Assembly: GCA_965222445.1 (NCBI GenBank)
Contig: CBDCTY010000002.1
Coordinates: 1-64,000, forward strand
Origin: GCA-958296115 sp965222445
GTDB taxonomy: Bacteria; Chloroflexota; Dehalococcoidia; Lucifugimonadales; CAJWER01
Direction: 5' to 3'
Length of the DNA: 64,000 nucleotides
The translations under genes and the position numbers were made by a program. A model generated the notes under the pieces. It worked only from the letters and a program-made list of their open reading frames with translations. It searched no databases and was not told where the DNA came from. Below are positions 50,150-61,054 of the stretch, piece by piece (the stretch's first letter is position 1; each line of letters starts with the position of its first letter).

Positions 50150-51328
50150 ATGAGCTTCGATAACATATACGACATCGTTGTCGGCCTGATGCCCGGGGGC
50201 CTGGAGTGGCTGGCGTTCGCGGCGGCGGGGGGGATACTGGCCTTCGCGGTCATCAACACCGTGGTGATGGCTGGGGCGATCTACACCTGGTTCGAGCGGC
50301 GGGCGCTCGGCAGGTTCCAGTCTCGGCTGGGTCCGAACCGCTGGGGGCCCTTCGGCCTGTTCCAGCCGTTCGCCGACATCCTGAAGCTCATATCCAAGGA
50401 AGACGTGGTGCCCGATACCGCCGACCGGCCGGTGTTCCACATCGCCCCGCTCTTCTTGGCCATACCCGTGCTGCTGGTCTTCGCAGTCATCCCATTCGGT
50501 GAGAACAGCTTCCTGGGCCGGCTGAACGTCGGAGTCCTATTCATCGTCGGCATCACCGGGGTCAACACGTTCGGCGTCTTCATGGGCGGCTACGCCTCCA
50601 GGAACAAGTACGCCATGTTCGGCGCGATGAGGGGCGTCGCCATGCTCATCAGCTACGAGGTGCCCATGGCCCTCGCGCTCACCGGCGTCGTCCTGGCGGC
50701 GGGATCCCTCGCCCTCAGCGACATCGTGGAGAGCCAGCGGCTCTTCTTCGCAGCAACGCAGCCCCTGGGCTTCCTGGTGTTCATGACTGCAGCGTCCGCC
50801 GAGATGAGCAGGGCGCCATTCGACATGATAGAGGCGGAGTCGGAACTGGGATCGGGGTACCACACAGAGTACAGCGGCATCAAGTTCGCGGTCTTCCAGC
50901 TCGCCGAGTTCCTGGCGCCGATAGCCACGGCTGTCGTCGCGACGGCGCTGTTCCTCGGAGGGACCAAGGGCATCGACCCCATACCCGGGCAGGTCTGGTT
51001 CGTAGCCAAGACAATTGCGGTCGTCTTCTTCCTCGTCTGGTTCAGAGCGACCTGGCCCAGGCTCCGCGTGGACCAGATCATGGCCTTCGCGTGGAAGGGA
51101 CTGTTCCCTATGGCCCTGGTAAACATGTTCCTGATCGCCGTCGAGATGCAGGTATTCCAGGACGACGCCGGCGTCATCCCGGACAGCTCGCTGGTAGTTA
51201 TGGCGGCCATCAACTGGGTCGCCGCCGCCGCGACAATCGTACTTTTCGCGCACCTGCTGGGCCAGAGGAGACTGCGCAGGCCCGCGCCCGTGCCGTCTCC
51301 GCTGGCGAACATGGCTGAGGGGAGCTGA
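50150..51328 (+). CDS. nuoH: NADH-quinone oxidoreductase subunit H
   Basis: This 392-residue polytopic protein has TWFERRALGRFQSRLGPNRW and GPFGLFQPFADILKLISKED in the first loop. MSRAPFDMIEAESELGSGYH and FRATWPRLRVDQIMAFAWKG follow, the universal NuoH landmarks. It anchors the peripheral arm and forms the quinone channel. Eight to nine membrane spans are apparent. nuoI starts 2 bp after the stop. Confidence 0.96.
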   Translation: MSFDNIYDIVVGLMPGGLEWLAFAAAGGILAFAVINTVVMAGAIYTWFERRALGRFQSRLGPNRWGPFGLFQPFADILKLISKEDVVPDTADRPVFHIAPLFLAIPVLLVFAVIPFGENSFLGRLNVGVLFIVGITGVNTFGVFMGGYASRNKYAMFGAMRGVAMLISYEVPMALALTGVVLAAGSLALSDIVESQRLFFAATQPLGFLVFMTAASAEMSRAPFDMIEAESELGSGYHTEYSGIKFAVFQLAEFLAPIATAVVATALFLGGTKGIDPIPGQVWFVAKTIAVVFFLVWFRATWPRLRVDQIMAFAWKGLFPMALVNMFLIAVEMQVFQDDAGVIPDSSLVVMAAINWVAAAATIVLFAHLLGQRRLRRPAPVPSPLANMAEGS

Positions 51329-51330
51329 CC

Positions 51331-52002
51331 ATGTACGGTCTGGGACTGGTGAAGGGAATGGTCGTGACCCTCAAGAACATGGTGCTGCCAAGCCGGCGCT
51401 TCACACTGCACCAGTACCCCGACAGGAAGGTCGGCCCACTGGGGCTCGCCAAGCACAACGGCACCAACGTCTTCAGTCTCGCCGTCCGCAGCCCGGGGCA
51501 GTTCGTCAAGTCCATCGTCGGTCTCGTCAGCGTTCCCGACAGGTACCCGCAGCACCCGCGGTTCCGCGGCGAGGAGTTCACCTGGTACGAAGAGCGCTGC
51601 ACTGGCTGCGCCAGCTGCGCGAAGTACTGCCCCCTGGGGATCATCAAGATCGTTACCGACCCGAGCGGCGAGGATATGCAGGAGGGCCAGAAGTACGGCC
51701 TTGAGGTCTTCGACATCGACATAGGACGCTGCATGTTCTGCGGCCTGTGCGTCGAGGCCTGCCCCTACGACGCGCTGCACATGGGCAGCGGGTTCGAGGA
51801 GGGGCAGTACGTGCGGGCCGACCTGGTCATCGACAAGGACCGCCTCGTCGCCGCTTCGAAGCGGCCGAGCAACTGGTTCCGCCCGCACCTCGAAAGCCGC
51901 CATAACGACCCGCACGGGAAAGCGGACGTCGACTGGAGCGACGCGGGGCGTCACGAGAAGCCGAGCGTTCACGACCAGGAGGAACGGTGGGCCAAGAGAT
52001 AG
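51331..52002 (+). CDS. nuoI: NADH-quinone oxidoreductase subunit I
   Basis: This 223-residue ferredoxin-like protein carries two 4Fe-4S motifs, CTGCASCAKYCP and CMFCGLCVEACPYDA (clusters N6a and N6b). The C-terminal 50 residues are a polar extension rich in His and Arg that is not needed for the fold. It overlaps the nuoJ start by 16 bases. With nuoEFG absent, NuoI is a likely docking site for a reduced carrier such as ferredoxin (inference). Confidence 0.95.
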   Translation: MYGLGLVKGMVVTLKNMVLPSRRFTLHQYPDRKVGPLGLAKHNGTNVFSLAVRSPGQFVKSIVGLVSVPDRYPQHPRFRGEEFTWYEERCTGCASCAKYCPLGIIKIVTDPSGEDMQEGQKYGLEVFDIDIGRCMFCGLCVEACPYDALHMGSGFEEGQYVRADLVIDKDRLVAASKRPSNWFRPHLESRHNDPHGKADVDWSDAGRHEKPSVHDQEERWAKR

Positions 52003-52568
52003 CTGCCGGCTTCGCGCCGGAGTCGTCCCTGATAATCGACGCCGCCTTCTGGATCATCGCGCTGTCGGCGATAGGATCGTCCATCGCCGTAGTGCAGACA
52101 CGCGACCTGTTCCGGGCCGCCCTGTTCCTCGCTGCGGCTTTCCTGAGTATCGCCGGCCTGTTCGTAATGCTGAGGGCCGAGTTCCTTGCGGTCGTGCAGG
52201 TGCTGATTTACGTCGGCGCGATATCCGTCCTGATCATCTTCGCCGTCCTCACCACCAGGGACGTGGAGCACGGCAACCCGTCGAACATGCTCCGCATCCC
52301 GGCGGCCATACTTGCATTGCTGTTTCTGGTAGTGGCCTCGCTCACGGTCCTCAACACCGACTGGAACCTGCTGGCAGTTTCCGAAGCGGCAGCCATGGCG
52401 CAGTCCAGCGCGGCGGGTTCCGGGGCCGGCGACGTCGTCGCCAACCCGATACCGAGGATTGCCGAGCTGCTGCTGCAGGACTACGTGCTCGTCTTCGAGG
52501 TCGCCTCGGTGCTTCTGCTGGCGACGATCGTCGGCGCCCTCGCGCTCGTGCGGAGGGGCAGCGGGTGA
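51987..52568 (+). CDS. nuoJ: NADH-quinone oxidoreductase subunit J
   Basis: This 193-residue polytopic subunit starts with GTG. The characteristic FLSIAGLFVMLRAEFLAVVQ and LIYVGAISVLIIFAVLTTRD segments are present. A hydrophilic loop of about 40 residues separates helices four and five. It overlaps nuoI upstream and nuoK downstream. Confidence 0.95.
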   Translation: MGQEIAAGFAPESSLIIDAAFWIIALSAIGSSIAVVQTRDLFRAALFLAAAFLSIAGLFVMLRAEFLAVVQVLIYVGAISVLIIFAVLTTRDVEHGNPSNMLRIPAAILALLFLVVASLTVLNTDWNLLAVSEAAAMAQSSAAGSGAGDVVANPIPRIAELLLQDYVLVFEVASVLLLATIVGALALVRRGSG

Positions 52569-52918
52569 GCCTGGAAAACGTCCTCATCGTCGGCGCGGTC
52601 ATATTCGCCATCGGCCTGTATGGCGCGCTCTCCAAGCGCAACGCCATAACCGTGCTCATGTCTCTCGAGTTGATGTTCAACGCCGTCAACATCACCGCCG
52701 TCGCCCTATCCCGTTACGTCGTGCCCGGCGGTCTGGCTTCGGATCCGGCGCTGGCTGCGGATGAGATCGCCCGGCTCCTGTTGACGGGGCAGATATTCGC
52801 CATCTTCATCATCACCGTCGCAGCCGCGGAGGTCGCACTCGGCGTGGCCATAGTGATCGCCGTCTACCGGACCCGCCAGACCGCCTTCGTCACCGACGCG
52901 AACCAGATGAGGCACTGA
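52565..52918 (+). CDS. nuoK: NADH-quinone oxidoreductase subunit K
   Basis: This 117-residue protein has three membrane helices. It includes AIGLYGALSKRNAITVLMSL followed by ELMFNAVNI, and FIITVAAAEVALGVAIVIAV, with the conserved Glu residues of the proton path. It starts with GTG, overlapping the nuoJ stop by 4 bases. Confidence 0.95.
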   Translation: MSLENVLIVGAVIFAIGLYGALSKRNAITVLMSLELMFNAVNITAVALSRYVVPGGLASDPALAADEIARLLLTGQIFAIFIITVAAAEVALGVAIVIAVYRTRQTAFVTDANQMRH

Positions 52919-53112
52919 TGTATACGGACTACCGTAAGGCGCCCAACCTGATGACCGCGGAGATGTGGAAGAACGTCCTCGAATGGGAGGGCCTGCCCAC
53001 GAAGATAATCCCCGAGGGTGACATCACCACCTGGGGCGAGCGCGTGCCGTTTCGGATCATGGTGCCAAAGGGGCGCGAGCACGTCGCCGACGAGATACTG
53101 AGGAAGCTCTAG
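52918..53112 (+). CDS. Small DUF2007-like protein within the nuo operon
   Basis: This 64-residue protein shares one base with the nuoK stop (TGATG) and ends 3 bp before nuoL. The pattern AEMWKNVLEWEGLPTKIIPE then PFRIMVPKGREHVADEIL resembles the DUF2007 putative signal-transducing domain. It has no membrane span or metal motif. Its tight placement argues that it is co-translated with complex I genes; a regulatory or assembly role is only a guess. Confidence 0.7.
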   Translation: MYTDYRKAPNLMTAEMWKNVLEWEGLPTKIIPEGDITTWGERVPFRIMVPKGREHVADEILRKL

Positions 53113-53115
53113 TCC

Positions 53116-55068
<1,953 letters not shown>

Positions 55069-55071
55069 CGC

Positions 55072-56586
55072 TTGAGCTCGGAATTCACAGGACTGCTGTC
55101 CACAGTCGTCTTCCTCCCGCTTGCCGTGGCGGTTGCAATCGCCGTCCTCGTCAGGGGGGACCGCATGGCCCGCGTATTCGCCGGAGCCGCGGCGCTGGTG
55201 GAGCTCGCCCTCAGCGCGGTCGTGCTCTTCAGGTACGACTCGGCGGAGGGCGGCGTGCAGCTGGTCGACCGGGTGGAGGCCTGGATTCCCGTCGAGTCGT
55301 TCGAGGTACAGTACCTCCTCGGCGTCGACGGCCTGAGCGCACCCCTGGTGCTGCTGACCGGGCTCCTGGGCATGGCCGCCGTGTTCGCGTCGTGGGGCAT
55401 CAAGCACAGGGTGAGAGAGTATTTCGTCTGGCTGCTCGTCCTGCAGACGGCGGTCATGGGCGTATTCACGGCGCTCGACTTCCTCCTCTTCTTCCTGCTA
55501 TGGGAGTTGGAGCTGGTCCCTATGTTCTTCCTCATCTCCATCTGGGGAAGCGGGCGCAAAGAATACTCGGCGATGAAGTTCCTCATCTACACCTTCCTGG
55601 GCTCGGCATTCATGCTCGTCGGCATCCTGACCCTCTTCTTCACTACGGGGACCTTCGACATGACCGAGCTGCCGTCGGAGATCGCCGCGGCCGCGCCGAT
55701 AATCCCCATAGGGGTCATCTTCACGCTGCTCTTCATAGCATTCGCCGTAAAGCTGCCCATCTTCCCGCTCCATACGTGGCTGCCGGACGCGCATACCGAC
55801 GCGCCTACCGCCGTCAGCGTCATGCTGGCGGGCGTACTGCTAAAGATGGGCGGCTACGGAATGATCCGGGTGTCCGTCACGATGTTCCCGGACGTGATTT
55901 CGGAGGCCGCGCAGGCCCTCGCAATATTCGGCGTCGTCAACGTGCTCTACGGCGCCGTCGTCACCATGAGGCAGACCGACCTCAAACGGCTGATCGCCTT
56001 CAGCAGCATCAGCCACATGGGGTACGTGCTCATCGGCATCTCAGCGGTCTCAGGCTCGGAGGCGGATACCGGGCTCACCGGAGCCGCAATGCAGATGTTC
56101 ACCCACGGGACGATAACCGGCCTCATGTTCCTGCTGGTGGGCCTCGTGTACGACAAGGTCCACACCCGTTACATCCCCGACCTCGGCGGCCTCGCGACGC
56201 GGATGCCCGTGCTCGCCAGCGCATTCCTCCTGGCTGGCCTGGCGTCCCTCGGGCTGCCGGGCACAAGCGGGTTCGTCTCGGAGATACTGGTCTTCATGGG
56301 CGCATTTCCGGCATGGAGCTGGGCCACCGCCCTGTCGGCCTTCGGCATCGTCATCACCGCGGGCTACATTCTGTGGATGGTTCAACGGACCATGTTCGGC
56401 CCGGCCAAGGACCGCTTCGGCAGCGTCAGGGACGCGACCGTGGCCGAGATGGTGCCCATATTCGTGCTGGTCGCCGCGGTGATCGGCGTGGGCGTCTACC
56501 CTTCGATCATATCCGACATATTCGCCGGAGAGATGACTTCAGTGGCCGAAGCCCTGCGCGGTCCGGGACTGCTTGCGCTCAACTAG
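55072..56586 (+). CDS. nuoM: NADH-quinone oxidoreductase subunit M
   Basis: This is a 504-residue antiporter-like subunit. The start is TTG at 55072, 3 bp after the nuoL stop. LLWELELVPMFFLISIWGSG, LPIFPLHTWLPDAHTDAPTA and RQTDLKRLIAFSSISHMGYV are diagnostic. It has about 14 membrane spans. Confidence 0.96.
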   Translation: MSSEFTGLLSTVVFLPLAVAVAIAVLVRGDRMARVFAGAAALVELALSAVVLFRYDSAEGGVQLVDRVEAWIPVESFEVQYLLGVDGLSAPLVLLTGLLGMAAVFASWGIKHRVREYFVWLLVLQTAVMGVFTALDFLLFFLLWELELVPMFFLISIWGSGRKEYSAMKFLIYTFLGSAFMLVGILTLFFTTGTFDMTELPSEIAAAAPIIPIGVIFTLLFIAFAVKLPIFPLHTWLPDAHTDAPTAVSVMLAGVLLKMGGYGMIRVSVTMFPDVISEAAQALAIFGVVNVLYGAVVTMRQTDLKRLIAFSSISHMGYVLIGISAVSGSEADTGLTGAAMQMFTHGTITGLMFLLVGLVYDKVHTRYIPDLGGLATRMPVLASAFLLAGLASLGLPGTSGFVSEILVFMGAFPAWSWATALSAFGIVITAGYILWMVQRTMFGPAKDRFGSVRDATVAEMVPIFVLVAAVIGVGVYPSIISDIFAGEMTSVAEALRGPGLLALN

Positions 56587-56592
56587 ACAGAC

Positions 56593-58089
56593 ATGACAGC
56601 ACACGACATATACCTGCTCTCGCCCGAGATAGCCATCGCTTCGCTGGCGGCCCTGCTGCTCCTCGTCGACCTGGTGGTCCGCCGCAAGGGATATCTGGCG
56701 CCGCTCGCACTCCTGGGGCTGGTTGTGCCTCTGGCCCTGGGCATCCTGCTCTGGCTCGACCTCGACGGGGGCGCCGCCATCCCGAACGAGGGCATCCTTT
56801 CCAGCTCCCTCGTAGTCGACCGGTTCAGCCTCTTCTTCAAGCTGCTGCTGGTCCCGGTCGCGGCCGTCGTCATACTGATGTCGGGCGCGTACGCACGTAG
56901 GGACAGGAGTTTCGAGGCGGAGTTCTACGCCCTCGTGCTCTTCTCGACGTCGGGCATGATGCTGCTGGCCTCGTCCGTCGAGCTCATCACCATATACGTG
57001 GCCCTGGAGTTGACGGCCCTTCCCATAGCGGCCCTGGCCGCGTTCATGCCGGAAGGCCGTTCGTCGGAGTCCGGGCTGAAGTTCCTGATTCTCAGCGGCA
57101 TCAGCTCGGCACTGCTCCTCTACGGCATGGTCCTCGTGTACGGCTTCACCGGCAGCACGGTCCTCTCCGAGGTGGCGGCGAGGATAGCGGAGATCGGGCT
57201 GGATGGCGGTACGCCGTTCGGAAGCTATGCGCTGCTGTTCGGGGCAGTGCTGATAATCGCCGGGTTCGGGTTCAAGATCACCGCTTTTCCCTTCCAGATG
57301 TGGGCGCCCGACGTCTACGAGGGAGCGCCCACTTCGATCACGGCCTTCCTGTCGGTGGCGAGCAAAGCCGCGGGCTTCGCCGTAATCCTGCGGGTCTTCT
57401 ACGTGGCCTTCCCGCTGGAGGCCCTCTCCATCGAGTGGAGCGCCATATTCGCTGTCCTGGCTGCCCTGTCCATGACAGTCGGCAACCTCATCGCCATCGC
57501 ACAGTCCAACATCAAGCGGATGCTCGCCTACAGCACCGTCGCCCACGCCGGATACATCATGGTCGGGCTTGCAGCCGTCGCAGCCCGCGTCGATTCGGCC
57601 CAGGTAGATACCGGCCCGTCGGGCGTGCTGTTCTACCTGAGCGGGTACGCTGTCACGAACCTCGCGGCGTTCGCCGCCGTCATCGCCGTCACGGCCCGGA
57701 CCGGTACGGACGAGATCGGGGGCTTCGCGGGCATGTACAGGCGCGCGCCCCTCCTGTCCGCGGTCATGGCCTTCTCCATGATCTCCCTGACCGGCGTGCC
57801 TCCAACCGTGGGCTTCATGGCGAAAATCTACATATTCGGCGCAGCGGTCAACGCCGGGCTGACTTGGCTGGCGATCGTCGGCGTGCTGAACAGCGTCATC
57901 TCGGCCTACTACTACCTGAGAGTAGTGAAGGTCATGGTGCTGTCCCCTCCCACGGACGAGACTCCCGTTACGGCATCCCTGCCCGTGGGCGCGGCGCTCA
58001 CCGTGACGACGGCTGGAATCCTCGTGTTCGGCCTCTACCCGGCTCCGCTCATAGAGTTCGCCCGCACGGCCGTCTCGGTCCTGTTGTAG
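56593..58089 (+). CDS. nuoN: NADH-quinone oxidoreductase subunit N
   Basis: This 498-residue antiporter-like subunit has VALELTALPIAALAAFMPEG, GFKITAFPFQMWAPDVYEGA and AQSNIKRMLAYSTVAHAGYI, then SLTGVPPTVGFMAKIYIFGA. It is the last complex I gene of the operon. There is no nuoE, nuoF or nuoG between nuoA and nuoN. Confidence 0.96.
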   Translation: MTAHDIYLLSPEIAIASLAALLLLVDLVVRRKGYLAPLALLGLVVPLALGILLWLDLDGGAAIPNEGILSSSLVVDRFSLFFKLLLVPVAAVVILMSGAYARRDRSFEAEFYALVLFSTSGMMLLASSVELITIYVALELTALPIAALAAFMPEGRSSESGLKFLILSGISSALLLYGMVLVYGFTGSTVLSEVAARIAEIGLDGGTPFGSYALLFGAVLIIAGFGFKITAFPFQMWAPDVYEGAPTSITAFLSVASKAAGFAVILRVFYVAFPLEALSIEWSAIFAVLAALSMTVGNLIAIAQSNIKRMLAYSTVAHAGYIMVGLAAVAARVDSAQVDTGPSGVLFYLSGYAVTNLAAFAAVIAVTARTGTDEIGGFAGMYRRAPLLSAVMAFSMISLTGVPPTVGFMAKIYIFGAAVNAGLTWLAIVGVLNSVISAYYYLRVVKVMVLSPPTDETPVTASLPVGAALTVTTAGILVFGLYPAPLIEFARTAVSVLL

Positions 58090-58109
58090 CAGCCTGGCCG
58101 AAGCCGAGA

Positions 58110-58997
58110 ATGGCGGATACTATGACGATGTCCTCCCCCAAGGATCTTATCGGCTTCGCGTACAACCCCATGATCTCCCGGACATCGGGGTTCGTCGAGT
58201 CGCTGGTCGACGAGCTTGGGCTGCGCCACAAGTCCTGGGTGTCTGCGGCGTCTGACGTCGACCTGGACCTGGAGCGGCTCCAACGGACGTCGGTCGTCAT
58301 AACCGCAGGCGGCGACGGCACCATCCTGCGGGTCGCCCGGCGGGTCGCCCAGCACGAAGTCCCCATCCTCGCCATCAACATGGGCCGCGTGGGCTTCATA
58401 ACCGAGCTTGCGGTCGAGGAGGCCGCCGAGAAGATTCCCGAATACCTGGACGGCTCGACCCGCCTCGAGCACCGCATGATGCTCAAGGCGTCCCTGCGAG
58501 AACAAGACGGCTCCCGGGACGGCATCGAGCTGCACGCTCTCAACGATGTCGTCATCACTCGGGGCTCGCCGCCGCGGCTGCTGGATGTGGAAACCAGGAT
58601 CGACGGCGTGCTGCTCACGACATACAGGGCCGACGGCGTCATAGTATCGACACCCACCGGCAGCACCAGCTATTCTCTCTCCGCGGGCGGGCCCATCCTC
58701 TACCCAGAGGCAAAGGAGATCGTGTTGCAGCCCCTGGCCGCCCACATGAGCTTCCAGACCGGGCTGGTGGTCTCGCAAGAGTCGGTTGTCGAGCTGACGC
58801 TGAAGAGGGGCAGAGGCGCCATCATCAGCGTGGACGGCTCGACCGACTCCATCGAGGCGGGCCAGACCATCGTCATCGAGCGAAGCCCGTACGCCGCCAG
58901 CTTCCTCAGGAAGGCCCCTGCCGAGTCCTTCTATTCGACCCTGACCCAGCGTCTCGGCGTCAGCGGCCGGGCCGTTCCCCCACCGAGGACGCCGTGA
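58110..58997 (+). CDS. nadK: NAD kinase
   Basis: This 295-residue ATP-NAD kinase has the GGDGT motif in VITAGGDGTILRVARRV, NMGRVGFITE, the NE/D-type segment LNDVVITRG and ADGVIVSTPTGSTSYSLSAG. It converts NAD to NADP. It begins 20 bp after nuoN and its end overlaps the NUDIX gene by 4 bases, so it probably belongs to the same transcription unit. Confidence 0.95.
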   Translation: MADTMTMSSPKDLIGFAYNPMISRTSGFVESLVDELGLRHKSWVSAASDVDLDLERLQRTSVVITAGGDGTILRVARRVAQHEVPILAINMGRVGFITELAVEEAAEKIPEYLDGSTRLEHRMMLKASLREQDGSRDGIELHALNDVVITRGSPPRLLDVETRIDGVLLTTYRADGVIVSTPTGSTSYSLSAGGPILYPEAKEIVLQPLAAHMSFQTGLVVSQESVVELTLKRGRGAIISVDGSTDSIEAGQTIVIERSPYAASFLRKAPAESFYSTLTQRLGVSGRAVPPPRTP

Positions 58998-59533
58998 CCA
59001 CGCCGCCCGAGGAGAAGCTGTCCAGCCGCTCGGTATTCGAGGGGCGTGTCGTGTCGGTTAGGGTGGACGAGGTACGGCTCCCAGGCGGCGGCTCCGCCGT
59101 GCGCGAGGTCGTGGACCACCGGCCCGCCGTCGTCATCGTACCGCTGGACGAGTGCGACCGCGTCATCATGGTCAGGCAGTACCGCTACGCCGTGGGCGAG
59201 ACCCTTCTCGAAGCCCCTGCGGGCATCGTCGAAGAGGGCGAAGAACCCTGCGACACCGCCCAGAGGGAGCTGCAGGAGGAAGTGGGCCGGATTGCGGGCG
59301 ACCTGCGGAAGCTGGGAGAGTTCTGGGCGACACCCGGCTTCTGCAACGAGATGATGCACGCCTACGTCGCGCGGGACCTGAGACACAGCGTACTCGATGC
59401 GGACGACGACGAGAATATCACCGTCGTCGTCGTGCCCATGACCGAGGCGGTCGACATGATCGCATCGGGAGAGATCAGGGACGCAAAGACCATAGCGGCG
59501 CTCCTGCTGGCCCACCACAGCTCCGAGGACTAG
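58994..59533 (+). CDS. NUDIX hydrolase, ADP-ribose pyrophosphatase type
   Basis: This 179-residue protein starts with GTG in a GTGA overlap with nadK. The NUDIX box GIVEEGEEPCDTAQRELQEE is followed by VG, and APAGIVE precedes it as in ADP-ribose pyrophosphatases. FWATPGFCNEMMHAYVARDL is also typical of that subgroup. It would hydrolyse ADP-ribose or related nucleotide sugars, linking it to NAD metabolism. Its stop codon overlaps that of convergent ftsZ in CTAG. Confidence 0.9.
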   Translation: MTTPPEEKLSSRSVFEGRVVSVRVDEVRLPGGGSAVREVVDHRPAVVIVPLDECDRVIMVRQYRYAVGETLLEAPAGIVEEGEEPCDTAQRELQEEVGRIAGDLRKLGEFWATPGFCNEMMHAYVARDLRHSVLDADDDENITVVVVPMTEAVDMIASGEIRDAKTIAALLLAHHSSED

Positions 59534-60678
59534 ACCAGGCGCTGACCCACCCCAGCCAGCGCCGTGGCATGGCCGTTCGGCCCGGTCGAGCCGTTGGCCG
59601 GGAGAGCGGGTTCGGAGTGCGTCAGGACAGGGGATGCCCCGACCTCCTCCTCCAGCATATTCTCCCCGACGCCCGTGGCCACCAGGGTGACCGACACCCT
59701 GTCCTTCATCTTCGGGTCGCTCACGACGCCGAATATGACCTGGGCCTGAGGGCCGCCTGCGTGCCTTATCAGGCCGGCGGCGTCCTCCACCTGCTCGAGG
59801 CTCATGCCCCTCCCGCCGCGCACGTTCATGATGACGCCTGTGCATCCGGCGAGGGGGCTGTCGAACAGCGGCGTGGCGAGGGCGTCCCTGACGGCGTCGT
59901 GGGCCGCCGACGCTCCCCTGCCGCTCCCCATAGCCATGAAGGCCGAGCCGCCCCTGTGCATGATCGACCGTACGTCCGCAAAATCGACGTTGATCAGCCC
60001 AGGCACGGCGATCAGGTCCCATATGCCCCTGACACCGTCGCGCAGCACCGCGTCCGCGGCGTGAAATGCGGCTTCCAGCGAGACTCTGCCGTCCAGCGCC
60101 GCCAGGAGGCGGTCGTTGTCGACAGTGATGAGGGTATCGACCTTCTGGCGGAGCGCCCGAATGCCCTGCTCGGCGATCTCTCTGCGTCTGTCTCCCTCGA
60201 ACGAGAAAGGTGTAGTGACAACGCCCACCGTCAGAGCGCCCCGCTTGCGGGCCATGTCCGCGATAATCGGAGCGGCGCCCGTACCCGTGCCGCCTCCCAT
60301 GCCTGCGGTCAGGAATACCATGTCCACCCCTGAGAAGAGCTGGCATATCTGGTCCTGATTCTCTCGCACGGCCTTCCGGCCGACCTCGGGACTGCCGCCG
60401 GAACCCATGCCGCCTGTGGCAGTCGGCCCGATTGCGAAGGTGGCCGCGCTGTCGATAGCCCTCAACGCCTGCATGTCCGTATTCACCGCGAGTAGGTCCA
60501 TGCCGGAGGCCCCGCCTTCCGCCATCCTGACGACAGCGTTGCAGCCTGCGCCTCCCACCCCCACTACCTTGACCGTGACCTGGGGAAGCCCGCCGCCGGA
60601 CGGGTGGGCGGACACAGCATCGTATCTACGGGAAGTCGAAGGGATCAGGGCCGTCAGTAGTCGCATGAGAGAGGTCAT
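59530..60678 (-). CDS. ftsZ: Cell-division GTPase FtsZ
   Basis: This 382-residue tubulin homologue has VVGVGGAGCNAVVRMAEGG, the signature loop FLTAGMGGGTGTGAAPIIA, and the T7 loop in GLINVDFADVRSIM with its catalytic Asp. It opens with a 30-residue extension before the core. The tail after VTLVATGVGENMLEEE is only about 35 residues and lacks the usual conserved terminal peptide that binds FtsA or SepF. The ATG at 60678 overlaps the stop of the small upstream gene. Confidence 0.95.
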   Translation of the reverse strand: MTSLMRLLTALIPSTSRRYDAVSAHPSGGGLPQVTVKVVGVGGAGCNAVVRMAEGGASGMDLLAVNTDMQALRAIDSAATFAIGPTATGGMGSGGSPEVGRKAVRENQDQICQLFSGVDMVFLTAGMGGGTGTGAAPIIADMARKRGALTVGVVTTPFSFEGDRRREIAEQGIRALRQKVDTLITVDNDRLLAALDGRVSLEAAFHAADAVLRDGVRGIWDLIAVPGLINVDFADVRSIMHRGGSAFMAMGSGRGASAAHDAVRDALATPLFDSPLAGCTGVIMNVRGGRGMSLEQVEDAAGLIRHAGGPQAQVIFGVVSDPKMKDRVSVTLVATGVGENMLEEEVGASPVLTHSEPALPANGSTGPNGHATALAGVGQRLV

Positions 60679-60989
60679 TGCATGGCTCCTTGCCGGTTGT
60701 GAATGAGGGCGGGCTGGCCCCCGTGGTCTGGAGGCCTCGAGGGCGACCGCAGAAAGTAGTGCGGGATGTGCCACCTGCCCGAACGCCCCATGTCCACCAG
60801 TACGCGGCGGCTATCCGACCGCCTGACTACGCCGCGCTCTCCGCGTCTCGGGCCGCCCGAGACGTTGCCCATGTACAGGACCACCGTACCCGGGGCCACG
60901 CTGCCGCCCATGACCCTGTCGCCTGCCGCCGCCCTGGTCGGCATCCCCGGCATCTCGAACTGCTCTGTAGCCGCCGCCTGTGCGGTCAT
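60675..60989 (-). CDS. Small conserved-looking protein coupled to ftsZ
   Basis: This is a 104-residue protein. The centre, TVVLYMGNVSGGPRRGERGV then RRVLVDMGRSGRWHIPHYFL, looks like a small beta-barrel (KOW/SH3-like) domain with disordered ends. Its last codons overlap the ftsZ start (ATGCAATGACC), so the genes are translationally coupled. I do not recognise the family. A role in controlling FtsZ level or activity is inference from position. Confidence 0.65.
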   Translation of the reverse strand: MTAQAAATEQFEMPGMPTRAAAGDRVMGGSVAPGTVVLYMGNVSGGPRRGERGVVRRSDSRRVLVDMGRSGRWHIPHYFLRSPSRPPDHGGQPALIHNRQGAMQ

Positions 60990-61018
60990 GGCTCACCTCA
61001 TCACTGGTGATTAGAACA

Positions 61019-61048
61019 AGCATAGAACAGAACGAGGGTTCTTGTCAA
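61019..61048 (-). promoter_or_regulatory. ftsZ operon promoter with LexA-like box
   Basis: On the minus strand TTGACA (61048-61043) is followed after 18 bp by TATGCT (61024-61019). The spacer contains GAACCCTCGTTC (61041-61030), a perfect GAAC-N4-GTTC palindrome as in Gram-positive-type SOS boxes. A LexA-like repressor bound there would block the promoter. Confidence 0.6.
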
Positions 61049-61054
61049 GTGCCC

